Assembly: GCF_000004195.4 (NCBI RefSeq)
Contig: NC_030678.2
Span: 134,107,047 to 134,171,046, forward strand
Length of the DNA stretch: 64,000 nucleotides
From: Xenopus tropicalis
Taxonomy: Eukaryota > Chordata > Amphibia > Anura > Pipidae
Direction of reading: 5' to 3'
The notes under the pieces are model-generated. The model searched no databases and had not been told where the DNA came from. It saw only the letters and a program-made list of their open reading frames with translations. Numbering within the stretch: the stretch's first letter is position 1; each line of letters begins with the position of its first letter. Positions 1-9,504 of the stretch are shown piece by piece. A program made the position numbers and the translations under genes.

Positions 1-757
1 ATGCAGTTAAATGCATAATAATACCATTGCAACAATATTATTTGTAAATCCCCTTCATATTTGCTCAAACCTCAAAGTGCTTAAAAAGGTATTTACTTGC
101 TAGAATACACTTCTATAAATATTTAACAACTGGAAGAATAACATGGTGTTTTCTCTTCATGTTTTGTCAGTAGTCTGTCAAATCTGTAAAATTGAATATG
201 TTTAAGATCAATCAAAGTCAAAATACAGTGTACTCAACATTAAAATTTACACTGAACATGGGCTTTAGTGACAGACATATAGTTAGACACATATCTATAT
301 ACTGTATATATGTTGCTGTTTATTCTTTTAAACTAGTAGAGGTGCAAAGACTGGAAAGAAACAAGTGAGTCAACACAAGTGTAAACATTCTGGCTCACAG
401 CCCAGGGCCATCAACATTAATTCATAATGACTTCAACAAATGAAAGAATTCAGCTGTCAAATATGACTCTAATAATCTCTCAGAGGTACCTCGGAACATA
501 AAGATGACCTGCACATTGGAGAACACAGGGCAGGCAGTTCACACAGGGAAATAACTTGCTATTGTTTTTTTTTTCTTTTTTTACAACTTATTGAGTGACA
601 TTTCTTCTAAGTATAGTAGGAGGAGTTAGTAATAGTGCAATTAGCAAACCATCTCTAAAGCTTAACAAGAAAAACAAACCTTTCTTGTAAGCATGGTAGA
701 ATGTTTATGCCCATATACATTAGGAGGTGCCATATTTGTCTGTGAATTATGTTAACA
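1..757. other. AT-rich non-coding DNA, nothing recognised
   Basis: I see no convincing open frame, RNA gene or transposon terminus here. The sequence is AT-rich and complex, with only short homopolymer runs near 567-582. It may be ancient repeat or unique intergenic DNA. Confidence 0.5.
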
Positions 758-1067
758 TGGTATGTCTGGCATGCTTATTGGATATTTTTCAGTGTTGTAA
801 CTGGCATGTCTGGACTTAATAGAGTGTTCACCGGCCATTTTTTAGTGATCTTGCTTGTCTGGGATGAATGAAGTGCTCATTGACAATTTCTTCCGGCACA
901 GCTTGGGTTAATATGCTGATTATTGATTTTCTGTAGTAATAATATTGGTATGTCTAGGGTTAATGTGCCCATTATCCATTTTACTTAAGGATTATATTGG
1001 TATGTCTGGGGTTAAAATGCACATTATCCATTTTCTCTAGTAATTACTCTGGAACGTCTGGGTTAGG
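758..1067. repeat. Degenerate minisatellite, unit about 50 bp
   Basis: About six or seven diverged head-to-tail units share the motif ggtatgtctggggttaa followed by cattatccatttt. The last two full units (about 937-1040) are the best preserved and earlier ones are progressively mutated. There is no coding potential. The decay gradient suggests an old array. Confidence 0.6.
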
Positions 1068-1335
1068 TTTTGGATGTGACCCAAATTTGGGTGTGGTTTT
1101 AAAACATCCTTGCCATGCTGCGCACAGCAGAATGACAGCTAGATTTTTTCCAGTGCCAAGGCCTTAAAATGGCTCTGAGTTGGTTAAGAAGAAATACAAA
1201 AAATATACGGTAAACGATCATTTAAACATTTACAGGGAAGGTCACATTTTATGAAGTGCTTACAATTGTGCAGTATTTGCATAATTAAGTATTTTTGTAA
1301 AGGGAATAATTTTAAAAATTGCACATATTCACTAT

Positions 1336-1667
1336 GGGGCACATTTACTAATCCACGAATCCGAATCACGAATGGGACAAAATCGGATTGGAAACGAAAA
1401 TTTCTGAAGATCGCAAATATCACGAAAATGCGTAAGAAAAAATCGTATTAGTCACGATAATATCGTATTGGCGATCCGAAAGTCACGAAATTTTCATATC
1501 GAACAATTGTAAACAGTGGTAAAACCTTTCCGATTTTTTCGTGCAAACGTCCAAAAAAGTCGTGTGGCGTACGAAAAAGTCGTGCGGACGCCCGAATAAA
1601 TCGGCAAAAATACGCTCGGCGTGTTCGCATGAACGCTCGAGCGTTCGTGCTTTTGTAAATGTGCCCC
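1336..1667. mobile_element. Harbinger-like MITE with CG-rich interior
   Basis: Terminal inverted repeats read ggggcacatttac at the left and gtaaatgtgcccc at the right. A 3-bp TAT flanks both sides (1333-1335, 1668-1670). The interior is rich in TCACGA, CGATAA and CGTGCG words, unlike the AT-rich surroundings. No transposase is encoded. The same family recurs at 17739-18372, 31693-32693 and 62907-63164. The superfamily is inferred from the 3-bp duplication. Confidence 0.7.
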
Positions 1668-1791
1668 TATGTGTATATAATTTGAAATTGCTTATCCACT
1701 TATTGGCTTTAGCAGCAGTCACATGAGGAGTAGATAGTTAACCCAATTCCCCACTACATTGATACAGAATAGGGTAGCATAAAATCAGGAG

Positions 1792-2029
1792 TAGTGATGA
1801 GCAAATTTTTTTGGCAGGCATGGAATTCCCACATTTTGCCATTGACAAATTGTTTCATGAAACTTCCACAGCAATTAGCCGCAGAAAAATTTGTCACTCA
1901 TAAAAAAAGTGGTGAGGTTACGTAAAAAAACGCAATTGATCAAAGAATTGAACAACAAACACGTTTCGCTGATTTTTGCTGTTTCTTGAATTTTCCTGTC
2001 GTTTTCGCCAATTTTTTGGCTTATCACTA
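1792..2029. mobile_element. hAT-type MITE (TAGTGATGAG family)
   Basis: The element starts tagtgatgagcaaat and ends cttatcacta. It is flanked by a perfect 8-bp direct repeat atcaggag (1784-1791 and 2030-2037), the target-duplication length of hAT transposons. There is no coding capacity. Partial or interrupted relatives occur at 3228-8902, 9410-9504, 33985-34157 and 56720-56921. Confidence 0.85.
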
Positions 2030-2037
2030 ATCAGGAG

Positions 2038-2791
2038 GAGTCAAGGCAGCATGTGCTACTGTACATAAACCTCTCTCTCCCACTCGCTTGCAATCTAGCA
2101 GCCGATATGATTAATCCAATACAAATAAGGGGAAAGAAACAGGTGCTCTGACTTGCCCTGACATTTTTAAAAAATGTATCCCAGATATAAAAATACCAAT
2201 ATGGGCCATTACTGTTCTATTTTAAGGATCACTAGCACTCATTAGAATGAACTTCACAATTAAACATCTATGTTACAATTTCTACAATTCTAAATGGAAC
2301 TTACACCATTAAACATAGATACAATCTAAACTAAAGCTGTTTGGTAAATGCTTTAATGCTTGTAAAATCTCTGCAATTTCTCTAGAATTCAACTGAGTTG
2401 CTTTTTTAAGCTGAGATTCTGTAGTTTAAGACTTTGATAAAGAAGTGCCATCAAAAACCATAGGGACTGAGGACCTTTTACTTACTTGACATTTTCAACG
2501 CAACTCATCTTTCCCATGGTGTAATTGGTTAGAGAATGCCAACATTAAAGAGATTTCAAATACACCACTTGAGAGCGTATTAACGTGAGAACATCTTTTC
2601 AGAACCCTGCTGCTGGTGAAAAATACGGATAAAGAGGGAGCCCTAACATATTATATTATTATTTCACTTAAAGGGACATTGCAGTTTCTGCACTGCGAAA
2701 CAGTATTTTGAGCATTTAAATATAAGTTCCTTCATTTGTGTAGCGCTAACAACTGAATGAAAGAGTCTCTAGCAATATTTAGAAAGAAATA
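2038..2791. other. Non-coding interval with one lone T2-type terminus
   Basis: No gene is seen. At about 2668 the words acttaaagggacattgcag resemble one end of a T2-type (TTAAAGG) MITE, but no partner end is recognisable, so only a truncated copy can be suggested. Confidence 0.4.
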
Positions 2792-3478
2792 ATGGGCCTG
2801 ATTCACTAAAGGGCGATAAAAATTATCGCACGCTTTTTTGCGTTAAAATTATCGCGTGCGAAAAATCGCATTTTTGCATGGGTTATTTCTCGCACTAGTT
2901 TTACCGCATGCGTTAATTTCTGCGCTGAAAACAATACGATTGCATGATTCACTATAACTTTTGCGCGCTAAATATCGCATTCGGCTATGCGAAAATGAAC
3001 ACCTACTACAGGCAGGCGAAAAATTATACAAAAGTACAGTAAATGAGTTTTTGCAATAAAATAAGGACTTACAGTGTTATTTATTCAAGTATGTGTTTCC
3101 CCTAGAGTGACGCAGCCGCCAGTTTGCAGCGAAATGTTCATTTTTAATACAGTAATTTTCTGCAAGTATTGGCGTGTATGGCTAACATGGCGTGCGTTCA
3201 TTTGCGCGACTATTTATATTTGGCTACAAGTGATGAAATGCTTCGCCAGGCATGGATTCGCAGCAAATTTTTGGACGTGCGTTGAATTTTTTCGCGGCGG
3301 ATTTTTTCATGCGTTTCACAAAACAGTCCGCCAATGGCAAAACGCATGAAAAAATTCGCCACGCAAAAATTCACCGCACATACAAAAATTGATACAAGCG
3401 TCAAAAAATAATAGTCACAGCAACAATTTTTTTGCCCGCACAACATTTTTGCCGTTTCGTGGATCTTTCGAAAGATTT

Positions 3479-3632
3479 AGTAAATTTATACTTACCGTAA
3501 TTTACTTTTCCCTTAGTCCCTTCGGCAGCAACGCTGAGATTTATTCTCCTCTCCCTTTTGGTAGGACAAGTGAACAATAAAGTTAATTAAAACCAACCTA
3601 TAAAAAAGGGTTAATGACAACAGACCATAGTG
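3479..3632. repeat. DIRS left inverted terminal repeat (3' end of element)
   Basis: Positions 3523-3632 are the reverse complement of 8728-8837, essentially perfect. The outermost roughly 43 bp (3479-3522) differs from the other terminus, as usual in DIRS elements. It is instead matched by the first half of the internal complementary region. Confidence 0.92.
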
Positions 3633-3686
3633 AATAAACAAGAATACACCAGATAATGCTTAAGGATTTATTTTGGGGGGGTATTT

Positions 3687-3774
3687 TGCTGCCGAAGGGA
3701 CTAAGGGAAAAGTAAATTACGGTAAGTATAAATTTACTAATTCCCTTACGTCCCATACGGCAGCAACGCTGAGA
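3687..3774. repeat. DIRS internal complementary region
   Basis: The first half (about 3687-3741) is the reverse complement of the left terminus. The second half (about 3741-3774) is the reverse complement of the right terminus, joined at ttactaattccc. In the DIRS replication model this sequence templates the junction that closes the cDNA circle. It lies just downstream of the recombinase stop codon, the canonical place. Confidence 0.92.
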
Positions 3775-3802
3775 CTTAGCAAGCAAAAAGGGCGGGATCC
3801 GG

Positions 3803-4831
3803 TCACACCGCCTTCTGGATAATCTTTCTGCCAAAGGAAGCTTCCTGAGAGGCTAAGACATCCACTCTATAATGTTGAATGAAAGTGTTTGGAGCACTCC
3901 AGGTAGCTGCTCTACAAATGTTTTCCATTGAGACATTCGCAACTTCAGCCCACGAGGTGGAAACATTTCTTGTAGAATGCGCTCTGACACGAAGAGGTGG
4001 CACACGGTCATCCTTGATGTATGCCATCTGAATGATCTCTTTAATCCATCTGGATAGTGAAGTTTTGGACGCTTTACAGCCCTTGTTTTTTCCTGAAAAG
4101 GAGACAAACAAACTTTCATCTCTCCTGAATTCTTTGGTGCGATCTGCATAAATCTTGATTGCCCTTCCCACATCCAAGAGGAGAAGTTGACTAGAGTCTT
4201 CATCTGTTGTTTGCGTGATGGATGGAAGAACAATCTCTTGATTAACATTAGTCATAGAGAAAACCTTGGGCCTAAAGGTGGGAAGAGGCCGGAGGATCAC
4301 TCGATCTGGAAGAAAGGTAAGGTAAGGTTCTCTTACTGATAAGGCCTGAAGTTCCCCTATTCTCTTTGCAGATGTAATGGCAACCAAAAACAGGGTTTTA
4401 AACGATAAACATTTTAAGGAACAATCTTCTAGAGGCTCGAATGGACACTGGGTCAGGGAGTTCAACACCAAGGATAGATCCCAGGGAGGACAGGCGTGGA
4501 GTCTTCTGGGACGAATTCTAGAGATAGCTTTCACAAATCTCTTGATAAGGGCCAAAGATGACAAGGACTTGTTAAACAGTGCTGAAAGGGCAGAAATCTG
4601 AACTTTGATGGTGTTGACTGCCAGGCCTTTATCAAACCCTTCCTGGAGAAATTTAAGGACATAATTGATCGAAGACTGATCCTCCACTTGATTATTCAAG
4701 CACCACTTCTTGAAAGTTCTCCATACTCTGGCATAGACTTTATTAGTGGCCTTCTTCCTAGACTGGATTAGAATGTTATTAACATTTGGTGCCAGACCCT
4801 GAGATTCTAATATGGCCCAATCAGTCTCCAG
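3803..4831 (-). CDS. DIRS tyrosine recombinase
   Basis: Integrase of the retrotransposon, joining circular cDNA to the target by site-specific recombination chemistry. Counting from LETDW at 4831, the domain is about 342 residues. It has an N-terminal helical core-binding segment (about 20-110, with KVYARVWRTFKKWC) and a catalytic domain carrying R157 (AKRIGEL), H285 and R288 (HSTRN), W311 and nucleophile Y321 (HYRVDV). The tetrad is therefore complete. The frame stays open upstream to 5995, but that extension is antiparallel-frame shadow of the RNase H region. No good Met lies near 4831, so translation may depend on a frameshift from the RT frame, which it overlaps by about 25 bp, or on a far-upstream start. 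Confidence 0.9.
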   Translation of the reverse strand: METDWAILESQGLAPNVNNILIQSRKKATNKVYARVWRTFKKWCLNNQVEDQSSINYVLKFLQEGFDKGLAVNTIKVQISALSALFNKSLSSLALIKRFVKAISRIRPRRLHACPPWDLSLVLNSLTQCPFEPLEDCSLKCLSFKTLFLVAITSAKRIGELQALSVREPYLTFLPDRVILRPLPTFRPKVFSMTNVNQEIVLPSITQTTDEDSSQLLLLDVGRAIKIYADRTKEFRRDESLFVSFSGKNKGCKASKTSLSRWIKEIIQMAYIKDDRVPPLRVRAHSTRNVSTSWAEVANVSMENICRAATWSAPNTFIQHYRVDVLASQEASFGRKIIQKAV

Positions 4832-6761
4832 GCAGTCATCTGAAGGACCTCCAGATTTTGACAGGTTAGGGACCCCTGTGTCAACAAGGAAGGAATCTGT
4901 GGCAGAATCCAGAAGTTGTTCCGAGCCATCCTCCACATGAGAGAGAACCAGCTCCTCTTGGCCCAGAAGGGAGCTATTAGAATGGCGTTCACCTGTTCCT
5001 GCCGGATTTTCTGCAGGACTCTGGGAATCATAGGCAACGGAGGGAAGATGTAGACTAGGGGAAAGTCCCACTTGAATGACATAGCATCCAGGAAGTCTGG
5101 CTGGTCCTTCCTGTATAGGGATGCAAAGGTCTGAAGCTTCCGGTTGCTCCTGGTTGCCATAAGGTCGATATATGGGAGACCCCACTGTCTCGAGATCTCC
5201 CCGAATATGTTCGGGTCTAAGGACCATTCCCCTGGCCTCGCGAAATTCCTGCTCAATGAATCTGCAAGAGTATTGAGTTCCCCTCTTATGTGTACTGCTG
5301 ATATCTTGGGAACATTCCTCTCTGCCCAGGTGAGAATCCTGAAAATCTCTCTGTTTAGGATAACTGATCTGGTACCGCCTTGCCTGTTGATGTATGCCAC
5401 CGTTGTGGCATTGTCTGATAGGACTCTCAGACCGTCTCCTTTCAAGTGTTGTTGAAACGCTTGGATGGCTTTGAACACTGCCTTCAGCTCCCTGAAATTC
5501 GATGACATGGAGCTTTCCATCGGATCCCAGAACCCCTGGGCCATCTGATGCTCGAAATGGGCTCCCCATCCCAACTGAGAGGCATCGGTGGTTAGTATCG
5601 CCCAATCCGTCTGCTGGAAGGAAAGACCTCGAGAAAGATTCTCCTTCTGCAACCACCATTTCAGCTGTATCTTTGTCTCTCTGGACAGAATGACCCTTGT
5701 ATCTAAAGTAGAGATTTTCTTGTCCCACTTTGACAGAATTTCCATCTGCAGGGGTCTCATATGGAATCTGGCCCACGGTACTGCCTCTATGGACGATGTC
5801 ATAAGGCCTAGAATCTTCATCAGATCCCTGAGAGAAGATGAACTGTGTGTCAGAATTCTGTGGACTTCTTCTGAAATCCTGATTATTTTGTCTGGGGGGA
5901 GAAAAACCTTCATCTCTACGGAATTGATGTGCAACCCCAAGAAGCGGATCGAGCGTGAAGGAGTTACTGATGACTTCTCCCAGTTGATTATCCACCCCAG
6001 ACTCTGGAGCATCAAGACCGTTCTGGTCAGATGTTTCTTCAGTAAGGATGCTGAAACTGCCACAATTAGCCAGTCGTCCAGGTACGGAATCACTGTGATT
6101 TCCTGTTGCCTCAGAACTGCCACTATAGCTGCCACAATCTTGGTAAAGATACGGGGGGCTGTGGTTATACCAAAAGGCAGGGCTGTGAACTGCAAATGTC
6201 GTAGAACTCCTCTGATGTAAACTGCGATACGCAGAAATTTCCTGTGAGCACTGCAGAGAGGAACATGGAGATACGCGTCTTTGAGGTCTAAAGAGACCAT
6301 ATAATCTCCCCGATCTAAGACATTTGTCACCGATCTTATAGTTTCCATACGAAAGGATCTTTTTTCTATAAACTGATTTACGAACCGAAGATCTATGATC
6401 ATTCGAAATTTGTCATTTGGCTTTGGAACCAAAAAAAAACTTTTGAATAGGTTCCTAGGCCCTCCTCTGTCTGAGGAACAGGCTCTAACACTCTGGAGGC
6501 AATGAATTCCATAATAGCTTCTTCCAAAGCTTTTTGTTGTATTTGTTTTAGAGGAGGCGTAATTCTGAATTTTGAAGGAGGAGTCGAGAGGAAGTCTATC
6601 CGATAGCCGTGTGAGATCAGACGAAGAACCCAAGGATCTGAAATTGTTTCTTTCCATTGTGGAAGAAAATAAGCAAGTCTCCCCCCCACCGGTAGGGAGT
6701 CTCTGGCGTCAGAAGGTGTTCTTTTTCTTTTGCGCGAGGGTCCTATCATTGTTTTTGTCAT
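4807..6761 (-). pseudogene. DIRS reverse transcriptase / RNase H, one frameshift
   Basis: Polymerase that copies element RNA into DNA. The N-terminal RT part (GGRLAYFLPQW, DPWVL) is read from 6761 and overlaps the end of gag by 53 bp. The rest is read in another frame that is open from 6657 to 4807. Residues counted from 6657: motif A with D124 (LDLKDAY), YLDD at 192-195, RNase H acidic residues D358, E390, D415 and D466, then a DLMATR...PPLPMIPRVLQ module (498-550) typical of DIRS polymerases. The frames meet at a run of nine T (plus-strand A at 6431-6439), so one base gained or lost there explains the break. A sequencing slip or programmed shift is possible. Confidence 0.88.
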
Positions 6762-8013
6762 TTCTACCGGAGAAAGTATTTCTGAAGGAGCGATAAGGCC
6801 GAAACGAACCCTGTTCAGACCTGTTTCTTGGTCTTTGGGACGCGTTTTCTCTTTTCGGAGAATACCTTCTGGACCGAAAAAAGAAATTCCTCTTTCTGTT
6901 TGGCTCCTGTGGGAGACGCTTCCCCTGCTTAGAACCAGAAATGGCCTCCAAAAGCTTGTCTAATTCGGCACCAAATAAATGACCAGGCTCAAAAGCCATG
7001 GAACACAGGCTATTCTTTGAGATGACATCTGCCGACCAATTTCTGAGCCACAAGGCTCTCCTAGCTGCAGATGAAAGCGCCATAGCCTTGGCGGAAAGTT
7101 TAATGCTTTCAATGGTAGAATCACAGAGGAAATCCACCGCAGAACTTATCTGAGAAAGAGATTCTAGCAAGGTATCTCTGGACACACGGTTGTCTATATC
7201 CTCTCCCAGTTGCTTAATCCAGAATTTGGCAGAGCGAGCAACTCCTGATGCCGCCAGCGCAGGCTTACATAAAGCCACAGCTGTAGAATAAGAGCGCTTA
7301 AGTAGACACTCAACCTTTCTATCCATAGGATCTTTCAATCCTGACCCATCCTCCACTGGAATAAGTGTTTTCTTGGACAATCTGGCCACAGCAATGTCTA
7401 CTTTAGGAGGTGCCTCCCAAATCTTAAGCTCCTCCTCCTGGACTGGGAAGAGTAATTTATGTCTCTTAGTTATGGATGGAGCTTTCTCAGGACTCTTCCA
7501 TTCTCTAAGCATAAGCTCCTTCATGAGAGAATGGACTGGAAAGGCTTTAGACTTCCTTAATGGCTGGGATGAAGAAGCAGCATCAGAATCCCCTCCCTCC
7601 AGGGAATCTATGGTAGCTTTTACCCTTTTAATCAGCTTAGGAGTATTTTCAGCAGGAAAGAGATACAAAGCATCCTCTTCTTCGGAAGAAGAAGAATCCC
7701 CGTCAGAGTCATCCAGGGACACCACATTAGGGGCCATCTGAGCAATAGGCAGAGGATTAGTAGAAGGACTCTCCACAGTAGTATTCTGTCTGAACTGGGA
7801 GAACATTTCCTGCATGGTGGACTTTATAAAATCTTTCATCCACTCAGATGGAGGGCTAGGAGTATTTCCTCTTTCTTTATCAGCCAAATACTGCAGGCAG
7901 GTAACACAAAATCTCTTTGTATAGCCATCTGGTAACTGATCCTCACAAGCTCTGCATTGCAAGTGCTTATCCTTTTTATGTCTCTTAGATGGGGGCTCAT
8001 TAGTAGTGGACAT
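6709..8013 (-). CDS. DIRS Gag-like protein, 434 aa
   Basis: First frame of the element, the putative structural RNA-binding protein. The chosen start, Met at 8013, gives MSTTNEPPSKRHKKDK, a basic N terminus. A CX2CX12CX2C zinc-binding motif (C20, C23, C36, C39) follows, then an acidic SDGDSSSSEEED stretch near 102-113. A helical central region near 280-340 has the SSAARRALWLRNW segment seen in DIRS Gags. The C terminus is rich in Arg, Ser and Asn, fitting nucleic-acid binding. The frame is intact. Its end overlaps the start of the RT frame by 53 bp in a different reading frame. Confidence 0.87.
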   Translation of the reverse strand: MSTTNEPPSKRHKKDKHLQCRACEDQLPDGYTKRFCVTCLQYLADKERGNTPSPPSEWMKDFIKSTMQEMFSQFRQNTTVESPSTNPLPIAQMAPNVVSLDDSDGDSSSSEEEDALYLFPAENTPKLIKRVKATIDSLEGGDSDAASSSQPLRKSKAFPVHSLMKELMLREWKSPEKAPSITKRHKLLFPVQEEELKIWEAPPKVDIAVARLSKKTLIPVEDGSGLKDPMDRKVECLLKRSYSTAVALCKPALAASGVARSAKFWIKQLGEDIDNRVSRDTLLESLSQISSAVDFLCDSTIESIKLSAKAMALSSAARRALWLRNWSADVISKNSLCSMAFEPGHLFGAELDKLLEAISGSKQGKRLPQEPNRKRNFFFRSRRYSPKRENASQRPRNRSEQGSFRPYRSFRNTFSGRNDKNNDRTLAQKKKNTF

Positions 8014-8727
8014 CTGTAAAACAATAGAATAAAACAGGGTTAATACCCTAACCCCAACAATAACTGAAGGAGGGCACTTGATCCAGGGTTTACCTTTAGC
8101 CTAACTCAGGAGGCTGCAGCCTTAGACAGAATAGCAACACTCTCAGTGTTAAAAAAGCACACACAACGTCTAATAGGCAAAGTCAGAAAGCAACTGACCG
8201 TTTAAATACCTGAAGCCCCATAGAACTGCCTCTGCAGCGATCACGGAGGGTGTGTGATGTCATCAGAAGGTGCCCAACCACCTTCAGAAGCACTCCCTTG
8301 GGTAGCGCGTCATCTCTAGGCGCCGCCTATCCACTGAAACTGCAGACGCACATCCAGAAGCGCCTCATACACGCGCAGGTGCACATCCGCGCTTCCTGAA
8401 ACGTTGCTCCTGGAACGAGCGGCGTGTCTGGGGAAGCTCTCCTGTACTCTGTTCCCCACATGGAAGTAGCAGTCGGCCATCTTGGGACAGGCCTCATGGA
8501 AGCAGCGGTCGGCCATCTTGGGACAGGCAAACCCCCTGGCTGCATAATGTGGATAGCCTACCGAATACCTAAGGGCTTCGGCCCCCGGCACTTAACCCCT
8601 TGGGTGCTGTGCCTATGGTCTACAAGCCCCCTTGGGACCTGGAAAACCTGTAGAAAAAAGAAAAAAGAAAAAAGAAAAAAAGAATATTAGGATGAATACA
8701 CTTGCCTACCGCAGGTAGGAAAAAAAA
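8014..8727 (-). promoter_or_regulatory. DIRS 5' leader with 36-bp direct repeat
   Basis: This interval separates the right terminal repeat from the gag start. It should hold the untranslated leader and possibly promoter elements, but no TATA box is obvious. A 20-bp core, gtcggccatcttgggacagg, occurs twice with 36-bp spacing (8472 and 8508). A (gaaaaaa)n tract lies at about 8655-8681. It is the most GC-rich part of the element. Any regulatory role is inference from position. Confidence 0.45.
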
Positions 8728-8856
8728 CACTATGGTCTGTTGTCATTAACCCTTTTTTATAGGTTGGTTTTAATTAACTTTATTGTTCACTTGTCCTACC
8801 AAAAGGGAGAGGAGAATAAATCTCAGCGTTGCTGCCGTATGGGACGTAAGGGAATT
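8728..8856. repeat. DIRS right inverted terminal repeat (5' end of element)
   Basis: Reverse complement of 3523-3632 over about 110 bp. The terminal stretch tatgggacgtaagggaatt is unique to this end and is matched in inverse orientation by the second half of the internal complementary region at 3741-3774. Confidence 0.92.
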
Positions 8857-8902
8857 GCTAATTTTTCACTAAAGATAACCAGAACACATTTGCTCATCAC
8901 TA

Positions 8903-9046
8903 GTGGCTACTATTTATAAGCATCTACTATTTATATGATACCATTTATATGCTACCATTTATATGTGGCTAATATTTATATACACCATTTATATGCGGCA
9001 ACAATTTTTATACACTATTTCTAAGCTACCACTCATATGCGGCGAC
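8903..9046. repeat. Short tandem array inside the outer MITE
   Basis: About seven diverged units of roughly 20-25 bp share atttatatgcggctac. One related unit lies on the opposite side of the nested insertions (3208-3227), as expected if the hAT MITE landed inside the array. Confidence 0.6.
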
Positions 9047-9409
9047 TATTCGCGGGCGTAATTTAGCACATGTACCAGCAAATACCGAATTGAAATAGTC
9101 TTCGCGAGTTAAATAACGCATGCTTATCGCGCGGAAAAAAGCACGAGTATGCTTATAGTGAATCGTGCAAAAAATCGCCAAAATTAAGACGCGGTAAAAA
9201 TTTTAGCGCACAATAAAAATAGCGCACGTTTTATCGCCCTTTAGTGAATCAGGCCCAATGGCTTGAGAAATAAATATATATATTGAGATTAAAAGGAACA
9301 GAGAGGAGCACTGCTCTTACCTACCTTGCAATTAGAAAACACTTCCTGGTACCGGTAAGAAGCAAATATAAAATTGAAAAAGATCATGAAATGGCATCAC
9401 TGTCATTTT

Positions 9410-9504
9410 CTGTGTTTTGCAGATTTTTCTCCGTTTTGCGAATCTTTTCAAAGTTTTGTGAATTTTTCAGCGAAGCGACACAGGACAGATTTGCTCATCA
9501 CTAA
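9410..9504. mobile_element. hAT-type MITE right-end fragment
   Basis: The sequence ends in acagatttgctcatcacta and carries the ttttgcgaatctttt and gcgaagcgac words of the TAGTGATGAG family. No left terminus or 8-bp duplication is visible, so it is a truncated copy. Confidence 0.6.

Larger units (their letters stand above)
3479..8856 (-). mobile_element. Nearly complete DIRS1-type YR retrotransposon
   Basis: This element of about 5.4 kb lies on the minus strand. Order in its own direction: right terminal repeat, leader, gag, RT/RNase H, tyrosine recombinase, internal complementary region, left terminal repeat. That gene order plus inverted rather than direct terminal repeats is diagnostic of DIRS elements. 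They integrate a circular cDNA by recombinase and make no target duplication; none is visible here. Preservation is high: gag and recombinase frames are open and catalytic motifs are present. One frameshift interrupts the RT frame. Exact ends are uncertain by about 3 bp because terminal and target bases overlap. Confidence 0.93.
3228..8902. mobile_element. hAT-type MITE split by DIRS insertion
   Basis: The left terminus aagtgatga and right terminus gctcatcacta match the TAGTGATGAG family. Possible 8-bp target copies are ttggctac (3220-3227) and gtggctac (8903-8910), 7 of 8 matching. That support is weakened because the host MITE has its own array whose units contain ggctac. Inner flanks match the family: the left side ends in a ggatctttcgaaag stretch and the right side resumes with aatttttcac, as in the fragment at 9410-9504. 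Confidence 0.65.
2795..9256. mobile_element. Harbinger-like MITE split by later insertions
   Basis: The outer 28 bp at 2795 (gggcctgattcactaaaggg...) is the exact reverse complement of the sequence ending at 9256. Looser inverted similarity extends for about 200 bp, including a shared gattcactataa word on both arms. The trinucleotide AAT flanks both ends (2792-2794, 9257-9259). The native element is only about 800 bp, made of 2795-3227 plus 8903-9256. The rest is a hAT-type MITE with a DIRS retrotransposon inside it. Confidence 0.75.

Noticed and set aside
4832..5995. Upstream extension of the recombinase frame to 5995
   Set aside because: It overlaps the RNase H region in another frame and its translation shows no domain, so I limited the recombinase call to the motif-bearing part while noting the open frame.
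5144..7741. Plus-strand open frames across the DIRS element (for example 5588-6220, 7373-7741)
   Set aside because: Antisense shadows of the real minus-strand RT and gag frames; no recognisable motifs.
3479..8856. LTR retrotransposon or endogenous retrovirus
   Set aside because: Terminal repeats are inverted, there is no protease or DDE integrase, and a tyrosine recombinase is present, which defines a DIRS element.
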